Part shown: piece by piece, positions 1 through 7,015 of the stretch
Layout: every line of letters begins with the position of its first letter
Numbering within the stretch: the first letter of the stretch is position 1
Origin: Chloroflexota bacterium
GTDB taxonomy: Bacteria > Chloroflexota > Anaerolineae > Anaerolineales > Villigracilaceae
Reading direction: 5' to 3'
DNA: 10,457 bases
NCBI GenBank assembly: GCA_021796315.1
Contig: JAJYOH010000168.1
Span: 1 to 10,457, forward strand
Translations under genes and position numbers: made by a program
Notes under the pieces: model-generated
The model's database searches: none
The model's input: the letters and a program-made list of their open reading frames with translations, nothing else
Told to the model about the DNA's origin: nothing

Positions 1-35
1 TCGGCAGGTAAGGTAAAATCCTCGTGGTAGGTCAT
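1..35 (-). CDS. N-terminus of a probable IS256-family transposase (partial, runs off the left edge)
   Basis: The minus strand from base 35 reads ATG followed by ten codons giving MTYHEDFTLPA, then leaves the window. A strong ribosome binding site (AAGGAG) lies seven bases or so upstream on the same strand, at about 42-48. From memory, peptides of the MTYHxDFTLP type open many IS256 (mutator) family transposases, followed by a segment of the form ELLEQ...LPELI. Only eleven residues are visible, so the family call rests on this N-terminal signature plus the strong ribosome binding site. The gene points away from the Rhs array. It may have been inserted into the upstream part of the locus and separated the gene at 204 from an earlier module. 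Confidence 0.6.
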   Translation of the reverse strand, partial: MTYHEDFTLPA

Positions 36-120
36 GCTGTTTCTCCTTTCGTCTCAATACCGCAAGGATAACACTTGACCTACCTTTCATTGCAATTTAC
101 AGAAGCAATCCTACACTACT
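36..120. mobile_element. Probable right end of the insertion sequence, including the transposase leader
   Basis: The stretch holds the transposase ribosome binding site and about 70 bases of leader. Somewhere in it the insertion sequence must end. The AT-rich motif around 90-110 (containing caatttacagaagcaatcc) is where I would expect the terminal inverted repeat. The opposite end is outside the window, so neither the inverted repeat nor a target-site duplication can be confirmed. The right boundary given is an estimate. Confidence 0.35.
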
Positions 121-133
121 ATCTTGGGCAGTG

Positions 134-161
134 TTCAAGCCGACGTAAATGCTACTATAAA
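134..161 (+). promoter_or_regulatory. Possible sigma70-type promoter for the gene at 204
   Basis: TATAAA at 156-161 matches five of six bases of the -10 consensus. The weak -35-like TTCAAG at 134-139 lies 16 bases upstream. It is the only candidate before the first plus-strand gene, and no clear terminator follows downstream. It could therefore start a long transcript through the array, but this is a weak pattern match. Confidence 0.3.
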
Positions 162-187
162 ATAAGAACAAGATAATGATTTTCAAT

Positions 188-193
188 AAAGGA
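188..193 (+). promoter_or_regulatory. Ribosome binding site of the gene at 204
   Basis: AAAGGA lies ten bases before the ATG at 204. It supports that start, which also begins exactly at a lipoprotein signal peptide. Confidence 0.55.
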
Positions 194-203
194 TAAGAGT
201 TAT

Positions 204-1367
204 ATGTTGTTTTCTAAATCTGTAAGTCGAACTTTACTCTTGTTGTTATACGTATTGAGTTTGCTTGCTTTAGCAGGTTGTACTTCTAAAGCAAGCCACT
301 TTGGAATAATCTTCACGAGTGGTCTTAATGGATCACTGGACATTTATCGAATCCCAGATAATACCCAAAGTAAAGTCGATCAACTAACTTTTACTCCAAC
401 AATTGCAGAGTACAATCCGTTAGTATCAAAGAATGGTGACAGAATTATTTTTGACACAGGAGATATTGGGTTGACAGAGCTGCCATCTGACTTAGCGTTA
501 GAGAAGCCCAACCACATATATATCCTTGACACCGCTAGTCGAAAATTGGATGATATCACGGAAATTTTTACTTCCCCTCCGATCGTAAACCCACCGATGA
601 CAATTGAGGATTGGTCGCCAGATCAAAAGCAATTCGCATTTATAAATTATCAGACAGCTGTGGGAATTATGAATTTTGATGGAACAAACAGGAAAGATAT
701 TCCCATGTCGTCGTTTGGAAAATTTCCAAATATAACTGGTGTTAAGTGGTCTCCGGACGGAAAAAAGTTGGTAATGTTTCACAGTGTTGATGAAACACAA
801 CAGATGCAAACTCCTGGCGCACAATTGCTTGTTTATGATCTCGGAAGTAAAAGATTGACGCGTCTTGCGGATTACGAAGATGGGTGCGCTCTGGCAAAAT
901 GGTCGCCAACCAGTCAGCAAATTGTGGCGATTTGCGGCCCTACTTTTCCTTATATGGACGAAACCAAGGCGCCAGATTACTTGCCAGAAACTGTGCGTAT
1001 TTTTGATGTTAATAATCTCGGTCAAGCTTACGAACATCTAACTTTTAGCCCCTGTTACGATCCATCCTGGTCTCCCGATGGAAAACAAATAGCGTTTGAG
1101 TGTGACAAAGATAAAAATCACGAGGGGCTTTTTATTGTAGATTCCTATGGCAACGATATTCATGAGGTAATTCTTGGCGGTTTGGGAAATCCTGCTGTTC
1201 TAAAGAATCCTATCTGGTCGCCGGATGGTAACCAAATTATCTATGTGGCAGGAACCGATGCTGAGCACGAAAATATATATTCAGTTAATCCAGACGGTTT
1301 AAACAATCACCCTTTGACAAATCAAGAGGCTTTTTATTCTCTAGTATCAGCTTATCCTGTGCCGTAA
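204..1367 (+). CDS. TolB-like PD40 beta-propeller lipoprotein
   Basis: A 387-residue predicted surface lipoprotein. The first 26 residues form a signal peptide: positive charges at K5 and R9, a Leu-rich core, and lipobox LAGC with Cys26. The rest is a beta-propeller of TolB/PD40 type, with blade signatures at about 137 (WSPDQKQ), 182 (WSPDGKK), 233 (WSPTSQQ), 289 (WSPDGKQ) and 338 (WSPDGNQ). The start is fixed by the signal peptide and AAAGGA upstream. The gene resembles the one at 2575 in architecture, and both sit directly before an Rhs module. By analogy with the other pairs it may be the immunity partner of an Rhs module once to its left, now replaced by the insertion sequence. The propeller fold is well supported. 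The immunity role is inference, and a general sensor or binding lipoprotein is the alternative. Confidence 0.8.
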   Translation: MLFSKSVSRTLLLLLYVLSLLALAGCTSKASHFGIIFTSGLNGSLDIYRIPDNTQSKVDQLTFTPTIAEYNPLVSKNGDRIIFDTGDIGLTELPSDLALEKPNHIYILDTASRKLDDITEIFTSPPIVNPPMTIEDWSPDQKQFAFINYQTAVGIMNFDGTNRKDIPMSSFGKFPNITGVKWSPDGKKLVMFHSVDETQQMQTPGAQLLVYDLGSKRLTRLADYEDGCALAKWSPTSQQIVAICGPTFPYMDETKAPDYLPETVRIFDVNNLGQAYEHLTFSPCYDPSWSPDGKQIAFECDKDKNHEGLFIVDSYGNDIHEVILGGLGNPAVLKNPIWSPDGNQIIYVAGTDAEHENIYSVNPDGLNNHPLTNQEAFYSLVSAYPVP

Positions 1368-1454
1368 TATCTTTGCAATACTACTCCTTGCTATAGCAAC
1401 CTACCAAACTCGTGGAGATATGACCTGCCGCATCGCACGAATACATCTCGCCAG
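1368..1454 (+). other. Truncated 5' edge of Rhs module A
   Basis: The frame of module A stays open from the stop of the preceding gene (TAA at 1365-1367) into the module. From about 1409 it reads NSWRYDLPHRTN...RQLTD, matching WSYDLSDGTN...RQLTD in module B. This is the last YD-type segment before the Rhs core. There is no ribosome binding site or good start codon, so the Rhs gene is cut off here rather than starting here. Confidence 0.6.
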
Positions 1455-2570
1455 TTGACCGATTCCAGTGGGGTAGTCACCTACTCGGCACGCTATACAC
1501 CGTGGGGCGACACGCTGGAATCGAGCGGCACAGGCAACATCACCTTTGGTTATCTGGGCGGGTTGATGGATTCCGCTACCGACTTGATCTATGTGGGCAA
1601 TGGAATGTATTATGATCCAACCACCGGAAGGTTCCTGAACCGCAATGCCAACCCGAACAGCACCAATCCGTATGTGCCGTGGGGCGGCAATCCAACCGGA
1701 GCGCTCTTTACACCGTTGGCGCTACTATCTCTAATTTACACTCGCAGGAAGAAACGCGGTACACTGGATACGATTATCATCTTGATTGTGCTTGGTGTGT
1801 CACTCGGAATGAGTTTGTCTGCATGCGGAAGCGGTGCTACTCCTCCACCTGTGATTACGATCACGCCTACCCCCACTCCGAATGGAACTCCAGAGGTAAC
1901 GATCACGGCAACGGCAACAGTTCCTGCCCCTCCCGGTACCCCTACCCCAACTATTACCGTAACTTGCACAGCCACAGCTATCTCAAGTACGCTAACACCG
2001 ACGTTAATTGATCTGGGGCATAATTGGAAGATAACCCATTACAATTATGCCATGGAGAGTGATACAGAATTCCCTGCTGATTATGTACGTGTACCCATTG
2101 AAAGATTTACTAATGATCTCAATCCGATCTACAAAATGCTCAAAAGGCAGTTTATTTATAACAATAAGACTGGTATCCCCATGCAAGGTACGGGTCTGGC
2201 TGCAGATGGAACATACATCACTATAGACGATAACAGGACTAATTTAAATGACCCAAACACAGCCAACTGGTATTTCATGGAAGGAAAAGGCGGAGCATAC
2301 GCTGAAGGCATACCATGGCAAACTGTCGGTGTATCGAAACAAGAACAGCAACGAAAGGATGAATTCGGTAATGTTGTTGGTCTTCAACCGGGAGACACCG
2401 TCAAAATTGGACTTTCTGACCCTCATTATGCTGGACTGTTTAAAGTAACTGACACAGGAGCATTTACGGATACGAAACATTTAGATGTTTTCATTGGACC
2501 AACAACGTACCAGGAAGCGCTAGGTTGGGGCACCCAAACCAATGTTCAAGTTTGGAGGGCAGGAGAATAA
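1455..2570 (+). CDS. Orphan Rhs C-terminal module A with a 3D-domain (lytic-transglycosylase-like) tip
   Basis: The nominal start is a TTG without a ribosome binding site, so this is best seen as the detached 3' end of an rhs gene. Residues 1-80 are the Rhs core end, with YYDPTTGRF at 52-60 and NPYVPWGGNP at 71-80. RRKKR (97-101) precedes a hydrophobic segment (104-123) ending in lipobox-like LSAC (Cys124). A Thr/Pro-rich linker runs to Cys171. Residues 187-371 form the variable domain: IPMQGTGLAADGTYITID near 241-258, then VTDTG with Asp333, Asp339 and Asp344 in HLDVFIG. This pattern fits the 3D (three-aspartate) double-psi barrel found in MltA-type lytic transglycosylases, so the likely target is peptidoglycan. 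The candidate immunity gene starts five bases after the stop. The domain call is strong at motif level. Toxicity is inferred. Confidence 0.8.
   Translation: MTDSSGVVTYSARYTPWGDTLESSGTGNITFGYLGGLMDSATDLIYVGNGMYYDPTTGRFLNRNANPNSTNPYVPWGGNPTGALFTPLALLSLIYTRRKKRGTLDTIIILIVLGVSLGMSLSACGSGATPPPVITITPTPTPNGTPEVTITATATVPAPPGTPTPTITVTCTATAISSTLTPTLIDLGHNWKITHYNYAMESDTEFPADYVRVPIERFTNDLNPIYKMLKRQFIYNNKTGIPMQGTGLAADGTYITIDDNRTNLNDPNTANWYFMEGKGGAYAEGIPWQTVGVSKQEQQRKDEFGNVVGLQPGDTVKIGLSDPHYAGLFKVTDTGAFTDTKHLDVFIGPTTYQEALGWGTQTNVQVWRAGE
1479..1826 (+). repeat. Rhs core-to-lipobox repeat, copy A (348 bp)
   Basis: Runs from the Thr codon of TYSARYTPWGD to the lipobox-like Cys codon. It has the same length as copies B, C and D, with no insertion or deletion. 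Copy A is the most diverged in the YDPTTG core, but its hydrophobic segment is very close to those of copies C and D. Confidence 0.9.
2561..2565 (+). promoter_or_regulatory. Ribosome binding site that decides the start of the PD40 gene
   Basis: AGGAG lies inside the last codons of module A and nine bases before the ATG at 2575. The longer open frame from 2542 lacks such a site and would put eleven extra residues before the signal peptide. The site overlaps the upstream gene and so suggests translational coupling. Confidence 0.7.
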
Positions 2571-2574
2571 ATCC

Positions 2575-3696
2575 ATGAAAACATCAAAATGCTTGAGCAC
2601 GATTAGTATCTTCTTGATCGTATGGAGCATAGAAGGGTGCATGCCATCTAAAGGAAATATGATTAATGGGAAAATAATATTTCAATCGAATCGGAATGGA
2701 TCCTCTGGTTTGTTCGTTATGAACGCAGATGGTTCTGACCTGCGGGAATTGACCAGTTCTCCTGGAAACGCATACAGCCCAGATACGAACAATGGCTTGA
2801 TCCCATCGCCTGATGGGAAACAAATTGCTTTTTTCTTTGATAATGATGGAGTAGGTGGAATTCGGGTTATTAATATTAAGAGTGGATATCTATCAGATCT
2901 GGCAAAAGATAAAGGTAATGTGGATTCGTTCGCATGGTCGCCGAACGGAAAACAAATTGCTTTTGTTGCTGAACGTGATACCATTTTGCTCGACGCGAAT
3001 CGCGATCTTTGGACAAGCAATATCTACGTCATGAATGCAGATGGCACCCAAGTTCGCAGGCTCACCGTTGACAATGCAACTAGTCAATATGGTACATTAT
3101 CCTGGTCGCCCGATGGCAAGAAACTCGCATTCGGCATGTCATCGAAAGTTCCATCTGGCGGATTTTTTTCTGTTGGCATTCACCTTATATCCATAAGCGA
3201 TGCTAAATTAACCGCATTGACTCGCGCCTCAGGCCTTGTGCAAGATGGTCCAACATGGTCCCCGGATGGAAAACATATAATGTATTTTGTAACGGGAAGT
3301 ATGTTAGGCAATATATACGTCATGAATGCCGATGGGTCTAATCAAGTCGCCCTGTCAAATGACTCTTTAGGCATAGTTCTAAACGCCTCCTGGTCCCCAA
3401 ATGGAAATCATATTGTGTTTTCGACCGTAAAATTTCAAGTTCAAGATGACAACCGCAATTATTATATCTATACGGTGAACGCCGACGGAACCAATCTGGT
3501 TGCTGTATCAAAAGACCCTTCACCCTATGATACAAGTCCTTCTTGGTCTCCGGATGGAAAGTACATTATATTTGCCTCCAAGCGTGGCGGCGGTAAGTCT
3601 CATCTCTATACCATGAATGCAGATGGGACTAACCAAAGACAGTTGACCAATGGGCCAGGCGAAGAAGCGGCACCAATTTGGTTGCCAGCGCAGTAG
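2575..3696 (+). CDS. TolB-like PD40 beta-propeller lipoprotein, candidate immunity protein for module A
   Basis: Starting at ATG 2575 the protein has 373 residues. The N-terminus is a hydrophobic signal sequence with a lipobox-like IEGC (Cys22; the Glu at -2 is unusual). It then carries repeated PD40 blades: SPDGKQ about 78, WSPNGKQ 121, WSPDGKK 177, WSPDGKH 228, WSPNGNH 273 and WSPDGKY 324. Several are followed by the TolB-type phrase NADGTxxxxLT. The product is therefore probably an exported, membrane-anchored propeller. It starts five bases after module A ends, which is the standard position of an immunity gene behind a polymorphic toxin. PD40 proteins are not an established immunity family, so this role is inferred. 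Its last codons (APIWLPAQ, stop) recur as a relic before module D. Confidence 0.82.
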   Translation: MKTSKCLSTISIFLIVWSIEGCMPSKGNMINGKIIFQSNRNGSSGLFVMNADGSDLRELTSSPGNAYSPDTNNGLIPSPDGKQIAFFFDNDGVGGIRVINIKSGYLSDLAKDKGNVDSFAWSPNGKQIAFVAERDTILLDANRDLWTSNIYVMNADGTQVRRLTVDNATSQYGTLSWSPDGKKLAFGMSSKVPSGGFFSVGIHLISISDAKLTALTRASGLVQDGPTWSPDGKHIMYFVTGSMLGNIYVMNADGSNQVALSNDSLGIVLNASWSPNGNHIVFSTVKFQVQDDNRNYYIYTVNADGTNLVAVSKDPSPYDTSPSWSPDGKYIIFASKRGGGKSHLYTMNADGTNQRQLTNGPGEEAAPIWLPAQ

Positions 3697-4992
3697 TTGC
3701 TGCAAAATTCACTCACTCTACGATGCCGTTCTCTATCATACGAGGTTGTAGATGAACTGACTGATTCGTGGTCTTACGATCTTTCGGATGGTACGAATAC
3801 TCCGCGCCAATTGACAGATGCGAGCGGAGAAGTCACCTACTCGGCGCGCTACACCCCGTGGGGTGACTTGATGCAATCCAGCGGCTCAGGCAACTTCACC
3901 TTCGGTTATTTAGGCGGCTTGATGGATACATCCACTGGATTGATCTATGTTGGCAACGGGCAGTATTATGACCCGACGACTGGACGATTCCTATCGCGCG
4001 GTGTAAACTCAAACAGCACCAATCCGTATGTTCCATGGGGCGGCAATCCAACAGGAGCGCTCTTTACACCGTTAGCTCTGCTCTCTCTAATTTACAGCCG
4101 CAGACGCAAGCACGGGAAACTGGATACAATTATTCTACTGATAGTGCTGGGCGTTGGGCTGAGCATGAGCTTGGCGGCCTGTGCAGGAACGACTACCACA
4201 ACCATTGGAAACGCCACCGTGACAATCACGCCGATACCGTCGCAAAACGGTACTCAAAGCGCGACGGTAACGGTCACTGTCCCTCCGCCAACTGGTTCGC
4301 CGGTGGGCACGCCGTCTATAACGTGTACGGCTACGGTAACACAAACAGCAACGCCAACACCGGTGCTAACATTGTCGCAGAGCGAGTTGTTAGATATATA
4401 TACAGAAGCTGGCATCAAGACCCAAAGCCCATATGGGGATACCAACACGCGGTTTAACGTCTATGCGTTCTCATGGATCAAGGGGAAGGATCCTTACTAT
4501 ACCGGTATTGGTCCCGCGAAAGTAACCGACGCCCAAATGGAGCATACACGCGGGGATCTTATAAATGGTGGGCATAATGGCGTTGGCCTTGGATTGAGAA
4601 CAGAACGCTGCGGATTCACGTGCCCTCCAGGTCAATTGGATCAAGATACCGACAACGGCGCTTATACGGCCATGCACACCAGGATTTCTTTAAGGACGGA
4701 TGTTTGCTTAAATCGCGGTTGCACTCCAACAGATGAATTCCTCGTTGCGGCATTGGGAGAAAACGAAGAGTCGATGAACCCAAGAGATGTGCAAACAGCC
4801 ATAAACCAATATAAGCAGGTATCTCCACCGGTAATAATAAACTGGCAAAAATGGTTAGTAAGCGGTGCCGGAAAGCAACGTGACCAAGACTATGATCTCA
4901 AATTGATCAAGATATTCAAAGGTGATACAGGAGAACGCTCAGATTTGGGAGTGGATTGGGAATACGTACACAACTTAATTAAGAATCCGTGA
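3697..4992 (+). CDS. Orphan Rhs C-terminal module B with an unrecognised tip domain
   Basis: The open frame begins directly after the TAG of the preceding gene. The nominal TTG start has no ribosome binding site, so this is a 5'-truncated rhs fragment. It keeps more Rhs sequence than the other copies: VVDELTDSWSYDLSDGTN at 17-34 and RQLTD at 37-41. The core YYDPTTGRF is at 90-98, the charged SRRRKHG patch at 134-140, and a hydrophobic segment at 142-161 ends in LAAC (Cys162). A Thr-rich linker reaches Cys210. The variable part, about 226-431, is one I do not recognise. It contains GDLINGGHNGVGLGLRTE at 286-303, paired cysteines at 305/309 and 337/342, an acidic ALGENEES stretch near 352-359, and an aromatic C-terminus. 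The cysteines suggest a disulfide-bonded, extracytoplasmic domain. By position it should be a toxin. No enzymatic function can be assigned. Confidence 0.75.
   Translation: MLQNSLTLRCRSLSYEVVDELTDSWSYDLSDGTNTPRQLTDASGEVTYSARYTPWGDLMQSSGSGNFTFGYLGGLMDTSTGLIYVGNGQYYDPTTGRFLSRGVNSNSTNPYVPWGGNPTGALFTPLALLSLIYSRRRKHGKLDTIILLIVLGVGLSMSLAACAGTTTTTIGNATVTITPIPSQNGTQSATVTVTVPPPTGSPVGTPSITCTATVTQTATPTPVLTLSQSELLDIYTEAGIKTQSPYGDTNTRFNVYAFSWIKGKDPYYTGIGPAKVTDAQMEHTRGDLINGGHNGVGLGLRTERCGFTCPPGQLDQDTDNGAYTAMHTRISLRTDVCLNRGCTPTDEFLVAALGENEESMNPRDVQTAINQYKQVSPPVIINWQKWLVSGAGKQRDQDYDLKLIKIFKGDTGERSDLGVDWEYVHNLIKNP
3835..4182 (+). repeat. Rhs core-to-lipobox repeat, copy B (348 bp)
   Basis: Same boundaries and length as the other copies. 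Bases 3913-4007 are identical to 5927-6021 of copy C (95 bp without a mismatch). The part coding for the charged patch and hydrophobic segment is the most diverged of the four. Confidence 0.9.
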
Positions 4993-4997
4993 GGTGA
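4991..4997 (+). promoter_or_regulatory. Ribosome binding site overlapping the stop of module B
   Basis: GAGGTGA overlaps the TGA stop (4990-4992) and lies just before the GTG start at 5001. This supports the GTG start and translational coupling to the module. Confidence 0.65.
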
Positions 4998-5000
4998 CTA

Positions 5001-5810
5001 GTGAAAAGAAAAAGAATGGTTTTGATTCTTATCTTGGTAATTCTAATCATGGGATTACTGGGTTACTTGGGAATGTATGAGCGGTCCAATTCTCTCAATT
5101 ACAACCCTGGTGAGTATCCTAAGAATGGCCTCAGTGATTTTGACCCCGAACACACCGGTTATTACAAAATGGATCCTGAAACAATTCTTACATCATTAGA
5201 TCATGGAGAGGCCGAAGTTTTCTCTCCGGAACCGGTAACACCATCAATACCTATATTCGCATCAGTTATTTCGTGGCGCCAATCAGATTACCTGAAAATC
5301 GCTAATGCCGTGTTCCAATCTACTTGGAAAGAGACGTTCAAGAGTTGGAGTTTGTTGAGTATGATATTTAATACAACCTGTCGAGACGACCCTGAAGGAT
5401 TTGCTTCGGGCGATCTTCATTTTTTCAGGCCTGAAGGGAAATCGGACTACACCACTCGCGAGGTAATTATTGAACCGCAATATGGGGATGTGTCTTGGGG
5501 AGGAGGTGGAGTAGGGTCCGACTTTCCGCGTCCAAGTTCAGGCTGGAAAAGTATTGACTTGAGCAGACTCAAAATCACCGCCGACGATGCTCTTAGAATA
5601 GCGGAACTCAATGGTGGCAAATCGTTTCGTTCAGCCCAGGTAAATCAATGCAACATATTCATGATATTGAGTATAGATGGCTACGGTAACTGGTGGATAG
5701 AATATGATGGGAATAGTGGTTATTCTAATTTTGTTATACGAGTTGATCCGTTTACAGGCAAAGTGATCAGTAGCAAGACTTTTATCTCAACGGAAAAGCC
5801 AACACCATAG
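5001..5810 (+). CDS. Membrane-anchored protein with a PepSY-like C-terminal domain, candidate immunity protein for module B
   Basis: A 269-residue protein with a GTG start chosen for its strong ribosome binding site. The N-terminus has KRKR followed by one hydrophobic helix (about 6-25) and no lipobox Cys, so it is probably a signal anchor with the rest outside the membrane. Residues 88-142 (SWRQSDYLKIANAVFQS, FKSWSLLSMIF, then GFASGDLHFF) form a first unit I cannot name. Residues about 191-260 (LKITADDALRIAEL, later WWIEYDG and VIRVDPFTGKVI) have the helix-strand-strand pattern and the closing D.xTGKV motif of PepSY-type domains, known from peptidase propeptides and inhibitors. It lies eight bases after module B, in the immunity position. 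A PepSY-like inhibitor would fit that role, but this is inference. Confidence 0.7.
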   Translation: MKRKRMVLILILVILIMGLLGYLGMYERSNSLNYNPGEYPKNGLSDFDPEHTGYYKMDPETILTSLDHGEAEVFSPEPVTPSIPIFASVISWRQSDYLKIANAVFQSTWKETFKSWSLLSMIFNTTCRDDPEGFASGDLHFFRPEGKSDYTTREVIIEPQYGDVSWGGGGVGSDFPRPSSGWKSIDLSRLKITADDALRIAELNGGKSFRSAQVNQCNIFMILSIDGYGNWWIEYDGNSGYSNFVIRVDPFTGKVISSKTFISTEKPTP

Positions 5811-5884
5811 AAACCACTAAATTGGCGCATTGATGCCCAAAGCGAACTACCTACTCAGCGCGCTACACGCCGTGGGGCGACACG
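5811..5884 (+). other. Junction between the PepSY-like gene and module C
   Basis: Similarity to the other modules begins only at about 5846 (cta cctactca, coding TYSAR). Module C is therefore truncated further into the Rhs sequence than A, B or D. The module frame is closed by a TGA at about 5831-5833. No promoter or hairpin stands out. Confidence 0.5.
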
Positions 5885-6196
5885 ATGGAATCGAACGGAA
5901 CCGGCAACTTCACATTCGGTTATCTGGGCGGCTTGATGGATACATCCACTGGATTGATCTATGTTGGCAACGGGCAGTATTATGACCCGACGACTGGACG
6001 ATTCCTATCGCGCGGTGTAAATTCAAACAGCACTAATCCCTATGTGCCATGGGGAGGCAACCCAACTGGCGCGCTCTTCACGCCGCTGGCTTTGCTATCT
6101 CTGGTTTACAGCCGCAAGAAGAAACGCGGTACACTGGACACGATTATCATCTTGATTGTGCTGGGTGTGTCGCTCGGAATGGGATTGTCTGCATGC
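5849..6196 (+). repeat. Rhs core-to-lipobox repeat, copy C (348 bp)
   Basis: Same boundaries and length as the other copies. The YDPTTG core is identical to copy B over 95 bp, while the hydrophobic segment (about 6115-6196) is closest to copy A. This makes the copy a mosaic. Confidence 0.9.
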
Positions 6197-7012
6197 GGGA
6201 CTAACCCTGCTCCTCCGCCTCCGACTGTCACTGCTACCATTGCCATGCAAGCTACACCGAATCCTGCCATCGAAACAGCAACAGTAACACCTAGCATCCC
6301 TGTCCCTTCGTATCCTCCAGTACCGATAGTAGCCACGCCATGTGCAACGGTTACGATAACTTATACGCTGGGTACGCCAACACCCGGCACGCTTATTGGC
6401 GAGTTTGCGATGTCAGCTTATTATTTTCCCATAGAAGATCAATATACTGTTGGAGCCGATGTTGCCATACCCGCTGACAAAGAGGCAAAAGTGAACAGCG
6501 GATATCCGCCAGATGCGTATGTATACTTATCATCGGCCGGTCCATACCATTACAACAATTTGGGGCCGGATCATTATGAGTATGCAAACTGGAGTTTTCT
6601 AAACGACCCGAAAGGAGTCTGCTATCAAGGTACAGGAAAACTGAACAGTCGACATGGAGGATACTACATTGGTTGTACAACGCCTCCAGGGACGACACCA
6701 GCATTCGAATGGCAGACTCAACAGAAACTTAACTCGGTCGCGAAGTTCCAGACGGTTGCAGTGAGTCCAAGCCATGCAGGCGGACTACTTCCACTTGGAA
6801 CAAGGATAGAGATAACCGATCCCGATTTAGTTTCCTATTTGCGGAAGCATGGTAATAAGAATGCCACGCTTACAGTCACAGATATTGGCGAAGCGTTAGA
6901 CGATAAAACTTTAGATCTATTCGTCGGAGAAGGACCGGATGGTCTCTCAGCTTATTACGAACTGTTGAACATTCCAACGCACACCGCCGTATCGATCTAT
7001 AATAGCCCATAG
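5885..7012 (+). CDS. Orphan Rhs C-terminal module C with a diverged 3D-domain tip
   Basis: The ATG at 5885 is the first in frame but lies inside the Rhs sequence (the Met of PWGDTMES), so the true gene end was cut off upstream. The Rhs core YYDPTTGRF is at 32-40. KKKR leads into a hydrophobic segment (84-103) that ends in LSAC (Cys104). A Pro/Thr-rich linker runs to Cys153. The variable domain (about 170-375) holds CYQGTG at 246-251, LPLGTRIEI at 302-310, and VTDIG with Asp333, Asp339/340 and Asp344 in TLDLFVG. The same order occurs in 3D-type double-psi barrels such as MltA and its relatives. The domain is clearly related to that of module A but strongly diverged, with an extended N-terminal half. 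Peptidoglycan cleavage is the likely activity. The candidate partner follows four bases on. Confidence 0.76.
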   Translation: MESNGTGNFTFGYLGGLMDTSTGLIYVGNGQYYDPTTGRFLSRGVNSNSTNPYVPWGGNPTGALFTPLALLSLVYSRKKKRGTLDTIIILIVLGVSLGMGLSACGTNPAPPPPTVTATIAMQATPNPAIETATVTPSIPVPSYPPVPIVATPCATVTITYTLGTPTPGTLIGEFAMSAYYFPIEDQYTVGADVAIPADKEAKVNSGYPPDAYVYLSSAGPYHYNNLGPDHYEYANWSFLNDPKGVCYQGTGKLNSRHGGYYIGCTTPPGTTPAFEWQTQQKLNSVAKFQTVAVSPSHAGGLLPLGTRIEITDPDLVSYLRKHGNKNATLTVTDIGEALDDKTLDLFVGEGPDGLSAYYELLNIPTHTAVSIYNSP

Positions 7013-7015
7013 ACC

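Noticed and set aside
498..1037. A 179-codon open frame on the minus strand inside the PD40 gene
   Set aside because: It mirrors the repeated blade codons of the plus-strand gene, has no ribosome binding site and gives no recognisable protein. Other minus-strand open frames in the window are of the same kind.
1455..1460. TTGACC (1455) and TTGACA (about 3811) as -35 promoter boxes before modules A and B
   Set aside because: The bases encode the Leu-Thr(-Asp) of the conserved RQLTD motif, and no suitable -10 box follows at the right distance.
1850..2000. Thr/Pro-rich repeats as tandem DNA repeats
   Set aside because: They are short, irregular codon-level repeats (acn, ccn) of a low-complexity protein linker, without a fixed repeat unit.
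1679..2011. Open frames in the second plus frame within modules A (1679-2011) and B (4035-4457)
   Set aside because: Both begin with the same MGRQSNRSALYTV because they read the conserved repeat out of frame. The Rhs frame explains the conservation, and the rest is low-complexity linker sequence.
2542..2574. Upstream extension of the PD40 gene to a start at 2542
   Set aside because: It would overlap module A by 29 bases, has no ribosome binding site and places charged residues before the signal peptide. The ATG at 2575 has AGGAG nine bases upstream.
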